Shown here piece by piece: positions 39,049 through 47,903 of a DNA stretch of 64,000 nucleotides. Both the position numbers and the translations under genes were made by a program. The notes under the pieces were generated by a model. It worked only from the letters and a program-made list of their open reading frames with translations. It had not been told where the DNA came from and searched no databases. Within the stretch, counting starts at the first letter, position 1. Every line of letters starts with the position of its first letter. The stretch spans positions 744,001 through 808,000 of the forward strand of contig CAWCPR010000003.1 in the NCBI GenBank assembly GCA_963797475.1. Direction: 5' to 3'. The stretch comes from CAWCPR01 sp963797475. Lineage in GTDB: Bacteria > Chloroflexota > Anaerolineae > Anaerolineales > UBA4823.

Positions 39049-39807
39049 ATGGCCCGAATTGTCAAAGAAGAGGAATACACTGCCCGGCGCAACGAAATCC
39101 TGGACGCCGCCCAACGGCTGGTCTACACCAAGGGCTACGATCAAATGACAATTCAGGATATCCTGGACAATCTGCAGATTTCCAAAGGGGCGTTTTACCA
39201 TTACTTTGGCTCGAAACCGGCGCTGCTGGAGGCCTTAATCGAGCGTTTAAGGAGCGAGGCGGAGCAGGTCCTTATCCCGATTTTGCAGGATGATCGCCTG
39301 CCTGCCCTCGAAAAACTGAACCGCTTCTTTGATAATATCTCCCGTTGGAAAACCGATCGAAAGGCTTATATTCTGGCGCTCATCCGCACCTGGTACGCCG
39401 ACGATAACGCCCTGGTCCGCCAGAAAATGTTCGCTTCGACGATCCATTGGGTTTCTCCAATGCTGGCGGCGATCATCCGCCAGGGCATTCAGGAGGGGGT
39501 CCTGTCGACCACCGATCCGGATCATATCGGTGAAGTCGCCCTGTCCTTGCTTTTTAGCCTCGGAGATACGCTTGGCCAGTTGCTGTTATTGCAGCCGGAG
39601 GGACCCTACGATCTCGAGCATATTAAAAGCACTGCCGGCGCCTATGTCAGCGCGCTGGAGCGCGTGCTGGGAGCTCCTGAAGACTCTCTGCATCCTTTTG
39701 ACAATTCAATTCTGGAAGCTTGGTTTTCTAATGAAGAGGCAACGGCTACCCTCCTGGATGACAAACCGGGAGAAAAAGTAACCGTTCCAATGTCCGTGGA
39801 AAAATAA
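39049..39807 (+). CDS. TetR/AcrR-family transcriptional repressor
   Basis: 252 residues. The N-terminal HTH reads RRNEILDAAQRLVYTKGYDQ and MTIQDILDNLQISKGAFYHY FGSKPALLEAL, a textbook TetR domain. The ligand domain is helical without a known ligand. It is first in an operon of export genes with only 14 bases before the first permease; the operator in its leader suggests it represses the whole unit. Confidence 0.93.
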   Translation: MARIVKEEEYTARRNEILDAAQRLVYTKGYDQMTIQDILDNLQISKGAFYHYFGSKPALLEALIERLRSEAEQVLIPILQDDRLPALEKLNRFFDNISRWKTDRKAYILALIRTWYADDNALVRQKMFASTIHWVSPMLAAIIRQGIQEGVLSTTDPDHIGEVALSLLFSLGDTLGQLLLLQPEGPYDLEHIKSTAGAYVSALERVLGAPEDSLHPFDNSILEAWFSNEEATATLLDDKPGEKVTVPMSVEK

Positions 39808-39821
39808 AGGAGCGCTGAAAA

Positions 39822-41051
39822 ATGAGATTATTTTTACGTCTTGCCTGGCGTAACGTCTGGCGGCAGCGCCGCCGGACCCTCATCGTCGTCCTGGCGATCG
39901 GGGTGACCCTGGCGTTGATGATGCTCTACGATGGCATCGTGGCCGGGTTCGAGCAAGCCATTTACGGCAACGCCATAAAAGTTTTAGGCGGAAATATCCA
40001 GATCCACGCCAGCGGCTACAATGCAACGACAGTCCAAAGCCCGCTGCTGCCGTTGGATAACGAGCTGGCAGTGGTGAACGCTGCCCTGGCCCAGCCTCAA
40101 GTCCTGGCAGCGACGCGCCGCATCAACACCGGCGGGCTGGCCAGCAACCGCGAGGGGGCCTTCCCGGTCAGCATTGTAGGCATCGAGCCGGAAAAAGAGC
40201 TGCCGGTCAGCCTGGTGGCTCAACATGTCGTTGCCGGCCGTTACCTGACGGCTGACGACCAGGATGTGATTTTCATCGGGAAAGGCCTGGCAGATGTGAT
40301 GGATATCACCGTAGGGGATCGCATTACGCTGGTGGGGCGCGCCCGTCACGAACAGATGCGCAACCGCACGATGACCGTCGCCGGTATCTATGACGTCGGC
40401 TTGCCGGACATCGAAAAGCGCACCCTTTACATCTCGCTCGGAGAAGCCGAAGACCTGTACACGCTGAGCAATCAATGCACCGAGGTGGCAATATCATTGA
40501 CGCAAATCGGTCAGGAGTCCGCCGTCATTAACACATTGAAATCCAGCCTGCCAGGCTACGAGATCAATTCGTGGCAAACCAATTTCCCTGAACTTCAGCA
40601 GGCCCTGGGGACCAAAGGTGGGGCGATGAATGTCTTTAGCGTCATCATCTTGATCATCGCCGGGATTGGCATCCTCAACCTGCTGTTGATGGCCGTCTAC
40701 GAGCGGACCCGCGAGATCGGGTTGCTGGGGGCCCTGGGCGTCAAACCGCGCCAGATCTCCATCCTGTTCATCCTTGAAGGCGCCATGATGGGGCTGGTCG
40801 GGGTGGCCTTTGGGGTCGCGTTGGGGTTGTCAATCAATATTCTGCTCGGCCGGGTCGGATTGGATTACAGCCAGTTCTCCTCAATAACCGAATACATGGC
40901 CTTGATCTCCGGGCGCATCTATCCGACTCTCGGGTTGGAGAAACTACCCCAGCGAACCCTGACAGTGATGATCATCGCGCTCCTGGCATCCTTTTATCCG
41001 GCCCGCGAAGCTGCCCATAACGAGCCCGCGGCAGCCCTGCATTACGTGTGA
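39822..41051 (+). CDS. FtsX/MacB-type ABC permease
   Basis: 409 residues. The N-terminal helix RNVWRQRRRTLIVVLAIGVTL is followed by a large periplasmic MacB-type domain (~50-270) and three C-terminal helices with the coupling stretch YERTREIGLLGALGVKPRQI. The end PAREAAHNEPAAALHYV is family-typical. Partner of the second permease and the ATPase downstream: a LolCDE/MacB-like system moving lipoproteins or hydrophobic substrates out of the membrane. Ribosome site AAGGAGCG. Confidence 0.9.
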   Translation: MRLFLRLAWRNVWRQRRRTLIVVLAIGVTLALMMLYDGIVAGFEQAIYGNAIKVLGGNIQIHASGYNATTVQSPLLPLDNELAVVNAALAQPQVLAATRRINTGGLASNREGAFPVSIVGIEPEKELPVSLVAQHVVAGRYLTADDQDVIFIGKGLADVMDITVGDRITLVGRARHEQMRNRTMTVAGIYDVGLPDIEKRTLYISLGEAEDLYTLSNQCTEVAISLTQIGQESAVINTLKSSLPGYEINSWQTNFPELQQALGTKGGAMNVFSVIILIIAGIGILNLLLMAVYERTREIGLLGALGVKPRQISILFILEGAMMGLVGVAFGVALGLSINILLGRVGLDYSQFSSITEYMALISGRIYPTLGLEKLPQRTLTVMIIALLASFYPAREAAHNEPAAALHYV

Positions 41052-41059
41052 GGCCAATC

Positions 41060-42277
41060 ATGATACATCTTTACAAAATGGCTTTTCGAGACCTGGGGCG
41101 CAACCGCCGCCGTTCCTTCTTTTCCGCCCTGGCCCTGGCGATGGGCCTGGCTTTGCTGCTCCTGATGGCCTCCGTCATCGAGGGAGAGATACGCGGCTCC
41201 ATGGATTCGAGCATCAAATTACAAAGCGGCCATCTGCAAGTGCGCGCTAAATCGTATGAAGAGGAAAAAACCAGCCTGGCATGGGAAGACCTGATCGAGG
41301 ATCCGGATTCGATCAGCGCGAAGATAGCCTCGCTGCCGGCAGTGAAAATCGCCACCCCGCGCCTGTTCGCCAGTGGGATTGTGGCGGTTGGCGACGAAAC
41401 AGTGGGCGTGCGCATTATCGGTATTGACCCGCCCTCTGAAGCGAATGCGCCCTTTCGAGCAGGGATGATCAGCGGCGATTTCCTGAATGCCGACGACCGC
41501 CAGGGCATCCTCATTGGACAACCGCTGGCCGAAGACCTGGGCTTAAAAGCGGGAGATATGGTTAACCTGCTGGCCAACACCTCAAACGGCGATGTGGACG
41601 AGCAGCCTTTCATCATCCGCGGCGTTTACACCACCCACACGCCCGGTTACGATCAGAGCACGGTCTTCATGCCGCTTGCCAAAGCGCAAGCCATCACCCA
41701 GACCGAGAACCACGCCAGCACGATCTTCATCTTGCTAAGGGACCGCGATCAAACCGCAGCGGTCGCTGCATCCCTTCAGACCAGCCAATACCAGGTCGAA
41801 ACCTGGGAGCAGATGAACGAAATCCTGGTCCAGACCGAGCAGTATTCCAACGCGGTTATGATCTTGCTTTACCTGATCATCCTCGGCATTACTGCGACGG
41901 TCATCATCAACACCCTGATCATGGCCGTGTTTGAACGCACGCGCGAAATCGGCATTTTGTCCGCTATCGGGATGAAAGGCGGCCGGATCATGGCGATGTT
42001 CTTCGCCGAATCCAGCCTGCTGGCGGTCGGCGGTATCGGGATGGGGCTCATCATCGGAAGCCTACTAGTCGCTTACTTCACCAAATACGGCTTTTTCATC
42101 GGGAACATGGGCATCACAGGCATCCTCCTCGGTGAACGAATTTACGCCTATATGACCCTCAACGATACAATCAGCCTGACCATCACCGCTTTCGTAGTCA
42201 CCTTACTGGCAGCCCTGTACCCGGCCCTGCTGGCGGCGCGCATGGAACCTGTCGAGGCCCTGCACAGCGGGCAGTAA
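41060..42277 (+). CDS. Second FtsX/MacB-type ABC permease
   Basis: 405 residues from ATG 41060 (GTG 41048 is the other choice and overlaps the previous stop). Same plan: N-terminal helix (RNRRRSFFSALALAMGLALL), periplasmic domain, then FERTREIGILSAIGMKGGRI and two more helices; ends PALLAARMEPVEALHSGQ. The two permeases are paralogues and probably form the heterodimer of one transporter. Confidence 0.9.
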   Translation: MIHLYKMAFRDLGRNRRRSFFSALALAMGLALLLLMASVIEGEIRGSMDSSIKLQSGHLQVRAKSYEEEKTSLAWEDLIEDPDSISAKIASLPAVKIATPRLFASGIVAVGDETVGVRIIGIDPPSEANAPFRAGMISGDFLNADDRQGILIGQPLAEDLGLKAGDMVNLLANTSNGDVDEQPFIIRGVYTTHTPGYDQSTVFMPLAKAQAITQTENHASTIFILLRDRDQTAAVAASLQTSQYQVETWEQMNEILVQTEQYSNAVMILLYLIILGITATVIINTLIMAVFERTREIGILSAIGMKGGRIMAMFFAESSLLAVGGIGMGLIIGSLLVAYFTKYGFFIGNMGITGILLGERIYAYMTLNDTISLTITAFVVTLLAALYPALLAARMEPVEALHSGQ

Positions 42278-42344
42278 TGGAAAACAAATAACGTCCGCCG
42301 GTAGATCAGCTCCCGCCGGATACACAACCTCAAAGGAAAATAAC

Positions 42345-43049
42345 ATGGAAGTCGCAAAGATTGAAAACGTCACACGTACATTTATGATCGGCAAGGTCGA
42401 GACTCGCGCCCTACGCGGTGTAAGCCTTTCCATTGTGAACGGCGAGTTCACCGCTCTGGTTGGGCCTTCCGGATCCGGCAAAACCACGCTCTTACAATTG
42501 ATCGGCTGCCTGGACCAACCGACCAGCGGGCAGGTGTATATTAACGGTAAAAATGTAACCAAGCTCAATCGCAACCAACGCGCCGACATGCGCCGTGGCA
42601 CGATCGGCTTTATCTTTCAATTCTTCGCCCTGATCCCGACCCTGACGGCCTACGAGAACGTCGAAATGCCGCTGCTCTTGATCGGACAAAACGCCTCCGA
42701 GCGCCGCGAGCGCGTCACCTACCTGCTGGAAGCGGTTGACCTAAGCGACCGGGCGCACCATCGCCCAGACCAGTTGAGTGGGGGTGAACAGCAGCGTGTG
42801 GCGATAGCCCGCGCCCTGGCGACAAATCCGGCGTTGATCTTGGCCGACGAACCGACCGCCAATCTCGATACAGCCAATGGCAAACAGATTATGGAGACGA
42901 TGACGCGGCTCAACCAGGAAACCGGCGTCACCTTCGTGTTCGCCACGCACGACCCGCGTGTGATCCAATACGCCCGGCGCGTCGTCACCTTGCGAGATGG
43001 CGTCATCGTCGAGGATGGCGTGGCAGAGCAGATGACCCTGGAAGTGTGA
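42345..43049 (+). CDS. ABC transporter ATPase, MacB/LolD type
   Basis: 234 residues. Walker A VGPSGSGKTTLLQL, Q-loop GFIFQFFALIPTLTAYENVE, signature LSGGEQQRVAIARALA, Walker B ALILADEPTANLD, H-loop FATHDPRV. It matches the ATPases that energise MacB/LolCDE permeases, here the two just upstream. Ribosome site AAAGGAAAA, 67 bases after the second permease. Confidence 0.95.
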   Translation: MEVAKIENVTRTFMIGKVETRALRGVSLSIVNGEFTALVGPSGSGKTTLLQLIGCLDQPTSGQVYINGKNVTKLNRNQRADMRRGTIGFIFQFFALIPTLTAYENVEMPLLLIGQNASERRERVTYLLEAVDLSDRAHHRPDQLSGGEQQRVAIARALATNPALILADEPTANLDTANGKQIMETMTRLNQETGVTFVFATHDPRVIQYARRVVTLRDGVIVEDGVAEQMTLEV

Positions 43050-43070
43050 CCCTGGAAGGGAAGGGTAAAG

Positions 43071-44291
43071 ATGAAATTCACCACGTTAACATACAATTTC
43101 TTATTGCTCCTGTTATCCCTTACGCTGGCGGGCTGCAGCGCTTTCTCAAGCGCAACCCCTGCGCCGCTGCCTACGGTCGTGCTGGATAATTCGACTGCAT
43201 CCACACAATCCGTTTCGTCCATGGGGAGCGGGGCTGAAGTAACTGCTTCGGGGGTGGTCTCGCCCGCCCAGGCAGCCCAACTGGCTTTCACGCTGGCTGG
43301 CAAAGTTAAAACGGTGAACGTCGCCGTCGGCGACTCGGTTCAGGCCGGACAGGTTGTGGTAACGTTGGAAGGCCAGGAGGACCTGCAGGCTGACGTATCG
43401 ACGGCCGAGCTAAACGTACTGACCACCCAGCAAGCACTGCAGAAGCTGAGCGACGATCTACCCGAAGAGCAGACGGCTGCGCTGCAGGAATTAAATGACG
43501 CCCGCGATGCCCTGCACAGCGCCCAGCAGAAACTGAACGGCTTTGACGTCCCCTCCGCACCGATCGACATCCAGGTGGCCCGCTCGAACGTTGCCCTGGC
43601 CAAGCACGACCTCGACCAGGCGACGAAAGATTTCAGGCCCTATGAGAATAAACCAGAAAACAACCTCAAAAGGGCCGCGCTGCTCAACAAGCTCTCCGAT
43701 GCGCAAGAACGCTACGACGATGCCGTAAGGCAGTTAAACGTCCTGACGGGAATCATCGTCCCCAAATTCAATATGGAACAGGCCCAAACCGATCTGGAAA
43801 TCGCCCAGGCCAGGCTCAAGCTAGCCCAAGACAATTATGATAAGCTCAATAACGGCCCGGATCCCGACGCGCTGGCTCTGGCCCAGGCCCGCTTGAAGAA
43901 TGCCCAGGATCAGGTGGATTCGGCCCGGGCCAGGCTGGCCAACCTGGAGCTGAAGGCGCCTTTTGCCGGGACGGTCAGCGCGGTGGACATCCACGCTGGC
44001 GAATGGCTCATCCCTGGCCAGTCCGTGCTGGGGTTGGCAGACCTGGATCACCTGCGCATCGAGACCAGCGATTTGAGCGAACGGGATGTCCCTAAGGTCG
44101 AGGTCGGACAGGTCGTCAGCATTTACGTAAAAGCCCTGAACCAAAATGTGAGTGGGAAAGTAAATGAGATCTCGCCCACTGCGGATACCCTCGGCGGAGA
44201 CGTGGTCTACAAAACAACGATCGACCTGGATACGCTTCCAAAAGGCCTGCGCGCCGGAATGAGTGTTGAGGTTCGCTTCGGGACAGAATAA
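43071..44291 (+). CDS. HlyD/MFP-family lipoprotein adaptor
   Basis: 406 residues. Lipoprotein signal peptide with lipobox LTLAGCS, then a Pro/Ser/Thr spacer, a biotinyl-lipoyl half (GKVKTVNVAVGDSVQAGQVV), a long coiled coil (~100-290, with QLNVLTGIIVPK and DLEIAQARLKLAQDNYDKL), the second lipoyl half (LELKAPFAGTVSAVDIHAGE) and a beta barrel (GQVVSIYVKALNQNVSGKV). It ends the export operon and would be the periplasmic link of the ABC pump. Ribosome site GGAAGGG. Confidence 0.92.
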   Translation: MKFTTLTYNFLLLLLSLTLAGCSAFSSATPAPLPTVVLDNSTASTQSVSSMGSGAEVTASGVVSPAQAAQLAFTLAGKVKTVNVAVGDSVQAGQVVVTLEGQEDLQADVSTAELNVLTTQQALQKLSDDLPEEQTAALQELNDARDALHSAQQKLNGFDVPSAPIDIQVARSNVALAKHDLDQATKDFRPYENKPENNLKRAALLNKLSDAQERYDDAVRQLNVLTGIIVPKFNMEQAQTDLEIAQARLKLAQDNYDKLNNGPDPDALALAQARLKNAQDQVDSARARLANLELKAPFAGTVSAVDIHAGEWLIPGQSVLGLADLDHLRIETSDLSERDVPKVEVGQVVSIYVKALNQNVSGKVNEISPTADTLGGDVVYKTTIDLDTLPKGLRAGMSVEVRFGTE

Positions 44292-44317
44292 ATGTATCTT
44301 CGCAATGATCAGGCGAA

Positions 44318-44611
44318 CTAGGGATTGAAAATCCAATCGCCTCGATTCCACCAGATCGCGTATTCGCCCTGATACCAGCCCGCGAACGCGTCCAGGTCCC
44401 CATCGCCGTCCAGGTCGCCCAATTCGAGCTCATAGGTGCGCGGCCTGGAGTCAGTATAGCTCCATAGCAGTGGAAACCCCACAATGAACGCGAGCCAGGC
44501 CATCAGGGCAACCCCGGCCGCAATGAGCAGGCAGGTCAGGCCGGTTCTGGCTTTTTTCCAAGTACGGTTCTCACCTCGATCTGGCCCGCGAAGGCCTGCT
44601 TCACTCATCAC
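44318..44611 (-). CDS. Small membrane-anchored protein with FG-GAP/EF-like repeat
   Basis: 97 residues: a basic start, one membrane helix (LLIAAGVALMAWLAFIVGF) and an extracytoplasmic tail carrying ELGDLDGDGDLDAFAG, a DxDxDG calcium-binding repeat of the FG-GAP/VCBS kind. The tail WYQGEYAIWWNRGDW is rich in Trp. Alone between the export operon and the HD-GYP gene, opposite to the former. Function unknown. Confidence 0.65.
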   Translation of the reverse strand: MMSEAGLRGPDRGENRTWKKARTGLTCLLIAAGVALMAWLAFIVGFPLLWSYTDSRPRTYELELGDLDGDGDLDAFAGWYQGEYAIWWNRGDWIFNP

Positions 44612-44756
44612 ATCCGCTCCAACGCTGCGCCCGGAACCCGGGCTACTCTTCGCGGAATAGCCCCCAGTTTACAACTAAAGGTTCCCCTTCAATATGTCAC
44701 GCACCGACATATAGTATAGCACAGAGCGGTGTGCTCGTCCACAGCTTTGTCAAATT

Positions 44757-47222
44757 CTACGCACCCTGGTCGACCAGATCCAGCAAAGTTGTTACCACAA
44801 TGGGATCGAATTGGATGCCCGACTGTGCCTGGATGTAATCCAGGGTTTCAACCTGCGTCCAGCGTTTGCGATACGGGCGATCGGAGGTTAACGCGTCCCA
44901 GACATCTACGACCGCAAAGATGCGGGCAGGCAGGGGGATCGCCCGGCCTTTTAAACCCAGGGGATACCCTGAGCCATCCCAGCGCTCGTGATGGTGGTAG
45001 GGGATTTCCAGGGCTGGGCTGAGAAATGGGATAGACGAGAGCATCTCTTTAGCATAGACTGGATGCTGCTTCATAATCTCCCATTCCTCTTCCGTCAAAG
45101 GCCCGGGCTTAAGCAAGATCGAGTCGGGGATGCCCATTTTACCGATATCGTGAAGCAGGGCGCCGCGGCGCAAGTGAACCAATTCTGCATCTTTAATTCC
45201 CAAAAATCGCGCCAACCTCATCGTCATTTCGGTGACCCGCTGCGAATGTCCCTCTGTTTCCTTATCGCGCAGCTCCAAAGCCTTTGCCCAACCCTCCAGG
45301 GTCGCATCATAGGCCCAAATCAGATCCCTGTTCGAGCGCTGAAGGTTCTGGAACAACTGTGCGCTGTCAATCGCGATGGCAGCCTGGCCTGCAAGGGTCT
45401 CCAGAAAATCGATCCACTCCTCCGTAGGCTCAAATGGATTGCGATGAAAGACTTCCAAAACTCCTTTCACCTGGCCTTTGGCGATGAGCGGCACTGCGAA
45501 ACCAGACAGGAAGCCTTGCCTGGCTAAGGACCCTAGCCGTTGAGAATGCTCCGCTTCTGCATCCAAATCTGCGATGCTCACCCGGCGCCTTTCCAGAACC
45601 GCCCGGCCGGCCAGTTTCTCATTGAGATTCAATGGCTCTCGCATGCGCAATTCGGAATTGAACCCCCTGTCTCCGCTGTATTCAAGATAATTTAACTCAG
45701 GATTGAGAAGGAGAACGTCCGTTGCATCTACACCTAACTGGGCGGCGACATGGCTCAGAAACGCTTTCAACGTGAGCTTTATGTCCAGGCTGGAAGTAAT
45801 CATGCGGTCGATTTCGCGCAAAGCGTTCAAACGTTCCAACTGGCGCTCCAGGCGAGATTCCGTGTGCTTCCTTTCGGAGATATCCCGGACTATGCTTTGA
45901 ATACAAGACGGCCTGCCGTCCTGGTCGTGCACAAGAGAGACATTGACCTCCACGGGAAACTCCGTGCCATCTTTTTTGCAGAATTTCCGCTCGTATAAAG
46001 GCACGATCTCCCCAGCCAGGAGCGCAGCTTTCACTTTCATCGAATCCGGATATTGGCGGGGAACTACGACTTCGTTAATCCCCTTACCCACCAATTCAGG
46101 TACGGCGTAGCCGAGCATATCGGCTGCTTTTTGATTGGCGGTGATGTGGATATTTTCAAAACTCAATAAAAATATGGCGTCGTTGGCGCCTTCGAACAAG
46201 GAGCGGTATAAGCGTTCATTCCGGTCGAGCGCCTCCTCAGCCTGCACCCGCTCCGTAACATCCCTTATCGCGATCACCTGCGCTGGTTCGCCGCGGTAAG
46301 TCTGCATTTTGGAAACCGTATCGATATAAAACGCTGAGCCATCTTTGCTATAAACCGGGATCTTGCTCGGGTGGCCTTTCATATTGTGTAAAGAAGGCTC
46401 AACTCCGGACTGATGTTCTTGCGGCATGATCTTCATAACCGATTCCCCAACCAGCTCGGATAGTTTGTATCCAAACATTCGGGCAAAGTTAGGGTTGGCG
46501 TCGATAATTTTTTCCCCGGCGAGAATACAAATCCCCTCGTAGCTGGTCTCCAGGAGCGTACGATAACGCTCTTCTTTTTCAACCAGCTCCCGCTGGCGGT
46601 CGGCCTCCAGGACATTGCGGTGGCGGTTCATCACGTAAATCAACCCACAAGAGACCACCACAAAAGAACCTGGCCCGTCTAAAATTACAATAAGATTGAC
46701 CCCAGGAATAAAAACTGAAGCGAGTGACATTGCTCCCAGGTAGAACCCAGCCAGCACCAGGATCATGCGCTCAGAAAGAAATATACTGGAAAACAATAGT
46801 GGAATGACAAGAAAAGTCAGAAAACCCACTTCTATTGGCTGACTGTCATAAAAGGTGACCGCGAAAATGGCAATTGACTGGATGATCACTGCGATCCAGA
46901 CGGCCGCGGAAAAGCGTCCTGCCCGATTAAGATAAAAAGCCAACCCAAGTAAAAGGAGGATCCAAAGAGCCAGGCCTCCATCGCTGTATCCCAATGAGTT
47001 TGCAAATTTGAGTGTAAAAGCTTCTACCAGAAAGCCGAGGGACACCAACACCACCAGCATGGCGCTCAACAAGCGCGCCTGGCGCAAAATATCCGGCTGG
47101 TTGATCTCAACCAAAGGCGTAATCAACCAATCCCAAAAGCCCATCAGCTTCTGGAATACAGTTTTCCTATACCGGTATAAATGAAAATTTGTCAAACGAT
47201 CTGCATTCGTTCCTTTCATCAA
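44757..47222 (-). CDS. 7TM-PAS-PAS-GAF-HD-GYP phosphodiesterase
   Basis: 821 residues. About seven membrane helices (residues ~40-210), PAS (RYRTLLETSYEGICILAGEK), a second PAS (LYRSLFEGANDAIFLLSFEN), GAF (~475-615), and a C-terminal HD-GYP domain with LLHDIGKMGIPDSILLKPGP, HHHERWDGSGYP, and FAVVDVWDALTSDRPYRK. The HD and GYP motifs and metal ligands are intact, so c-di-GMP hydrolysis is expected. Long for the family because of the double PAS. It has no operon partners. Confidence 0.94.
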   Translation of the reverse strand: MMKGTNADRLTNFHLYRYRKTVFQKLMGFWDWLITPLVEINQPDILRQARLLSAMLVVLVSLGFLVEAFTLKFANSLGYSDGGLALWILLLLGLAFYLNRAGRFSAAVWIAVIIQSIAIFAVTFYDSQPIEVGFLTFLVIPLLFSSIFLSERMILVLAGFYLGAMSLASVFIPGVNLIVILDGPGSFVVVSCGLIYVMNRHRNVLEADRQRELVEKEERYRTLLETSYEGICILAGEKIIDANPNFARMFGYKLSELVGESVMKIMPQEHQSGVEPSLHNMKGHPSKIPVYSKDGSAFYIDTVSKMQTYRGEPAQVIAIRDVTERVQAEEALDRNERLYRSLFEGANDAIFLLSFENIHITANQKAADMLGYAVPELVGKGINEVVVPRQYPDSMKVKAALLAGEIVPLYERKFCKKDGTEFPVEVNVSLVHDQDGRPSCIQSIVRDISERKHTESRLERQLERLNALREIDRMITSSLDIKLTLKAFLSHVAAQLGVDATDVLLLNPELNYLEYSGDRGFNSELRMREPLNLNEKLAGRAVLERRRVSIADLDAEAEHSQRLGSLARQGFLSGFAVPLIAKGQVKGVLEVFHRNPFEPTEEWIDFLETLAGQAAIAIDSAQLFQNLQRSNRDLIWAYDATLEGWAKALELRDKETEGHSQRVTEMTMRLARFLGIKDAELVHLRRGALLHDIGKMGIPDSILLKPGPLTEEEWEIMKQHPVYAKEMLSSIPFLSPALEIPYHHHERWDGSGYPLGLKGRAIPLPARIFAVVDVWDALTSDRPYRKRWTQVETLDYIQAQSGIQFDPIVVTTLLDLVDQGA

Positions 47223-47903
47223 TTACTCCGAGATTCGCTCCAGCGGCGTATCCCTGTGATCGCAGCATTTTTACCAAGATCCTTAGAAAAATACCCCGAC
47301 TTCAATAATTTAAACACGATCATCCAAATCCCCCAAATCGCGGTATTGGCGAATTATATCAAGATCTTAATGAGCACGGGCTTACACTAATGCAGGGTCC
47401 AAATTTTGGTGACCAAGGATTGCCCCTACAAATTCGACCCAAATATATCGCTGTAAAACTTGGCTGCCTCTTCGTAATCTGTTAAGAAATTTACAGAAGC
47501 TGTGAGATATTTCATTAATTTGATCTTCATCTTCTGTTTTTATATAATCTTTTCAGGTGGAGAATCAAACAGCTCACTGGCCCAGGGCGGATTTCGGGCG
47601 GGCATTCGTTTGTGCCACTTGCACTGTTGAATCCATCCCTGGGCCTGGGGACCGCGCGATCAATTACATCCAATCAACCCAACGTTACGGTTCATCGAAT
47701 CCGATCCACCGGCCAGGATGCCTTTTCCTGGTTGTTTGATTCCGGTCCTCCGTTGCTGCGCCGGAAATGACCTTGGGAAAAGACCCTCTTGGATAAGCGA
47801 TGAATCGAAAGGAGGTGAATTTTCGCGTTTCTAACCAGCACTTTGAGTTGCCCATAAATTCTAGCCGCTTCCGTTTTCAAATAATTACTCAGGAGGAAAT
47901 GTA
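47223..47903 (+). other. Intergenic region with promoter and ~350-base leader
   Basis: The first 300 bases hold nothing I can recognise. TTGATC (47520-47525), 17 bases, TATAAT (47543-47548) forms a promoter for the gene at 47904, giving a leader of roughly 350 bases with GC-rich stretches around 47580-47780 and AAAGGAGG at ~47810, well before the gene's own AGGAGGAAA. No tRNA, c-di-GMP riboswitch or other known RNA consensus recognised. Confidence 0.5.

Noticed and set aside
47223..47519. tRNA or c-di-GMP riboswitch near the HD-GYP gene
   Set aside because: No cloverleaf and no GEMM core sequence could be found.
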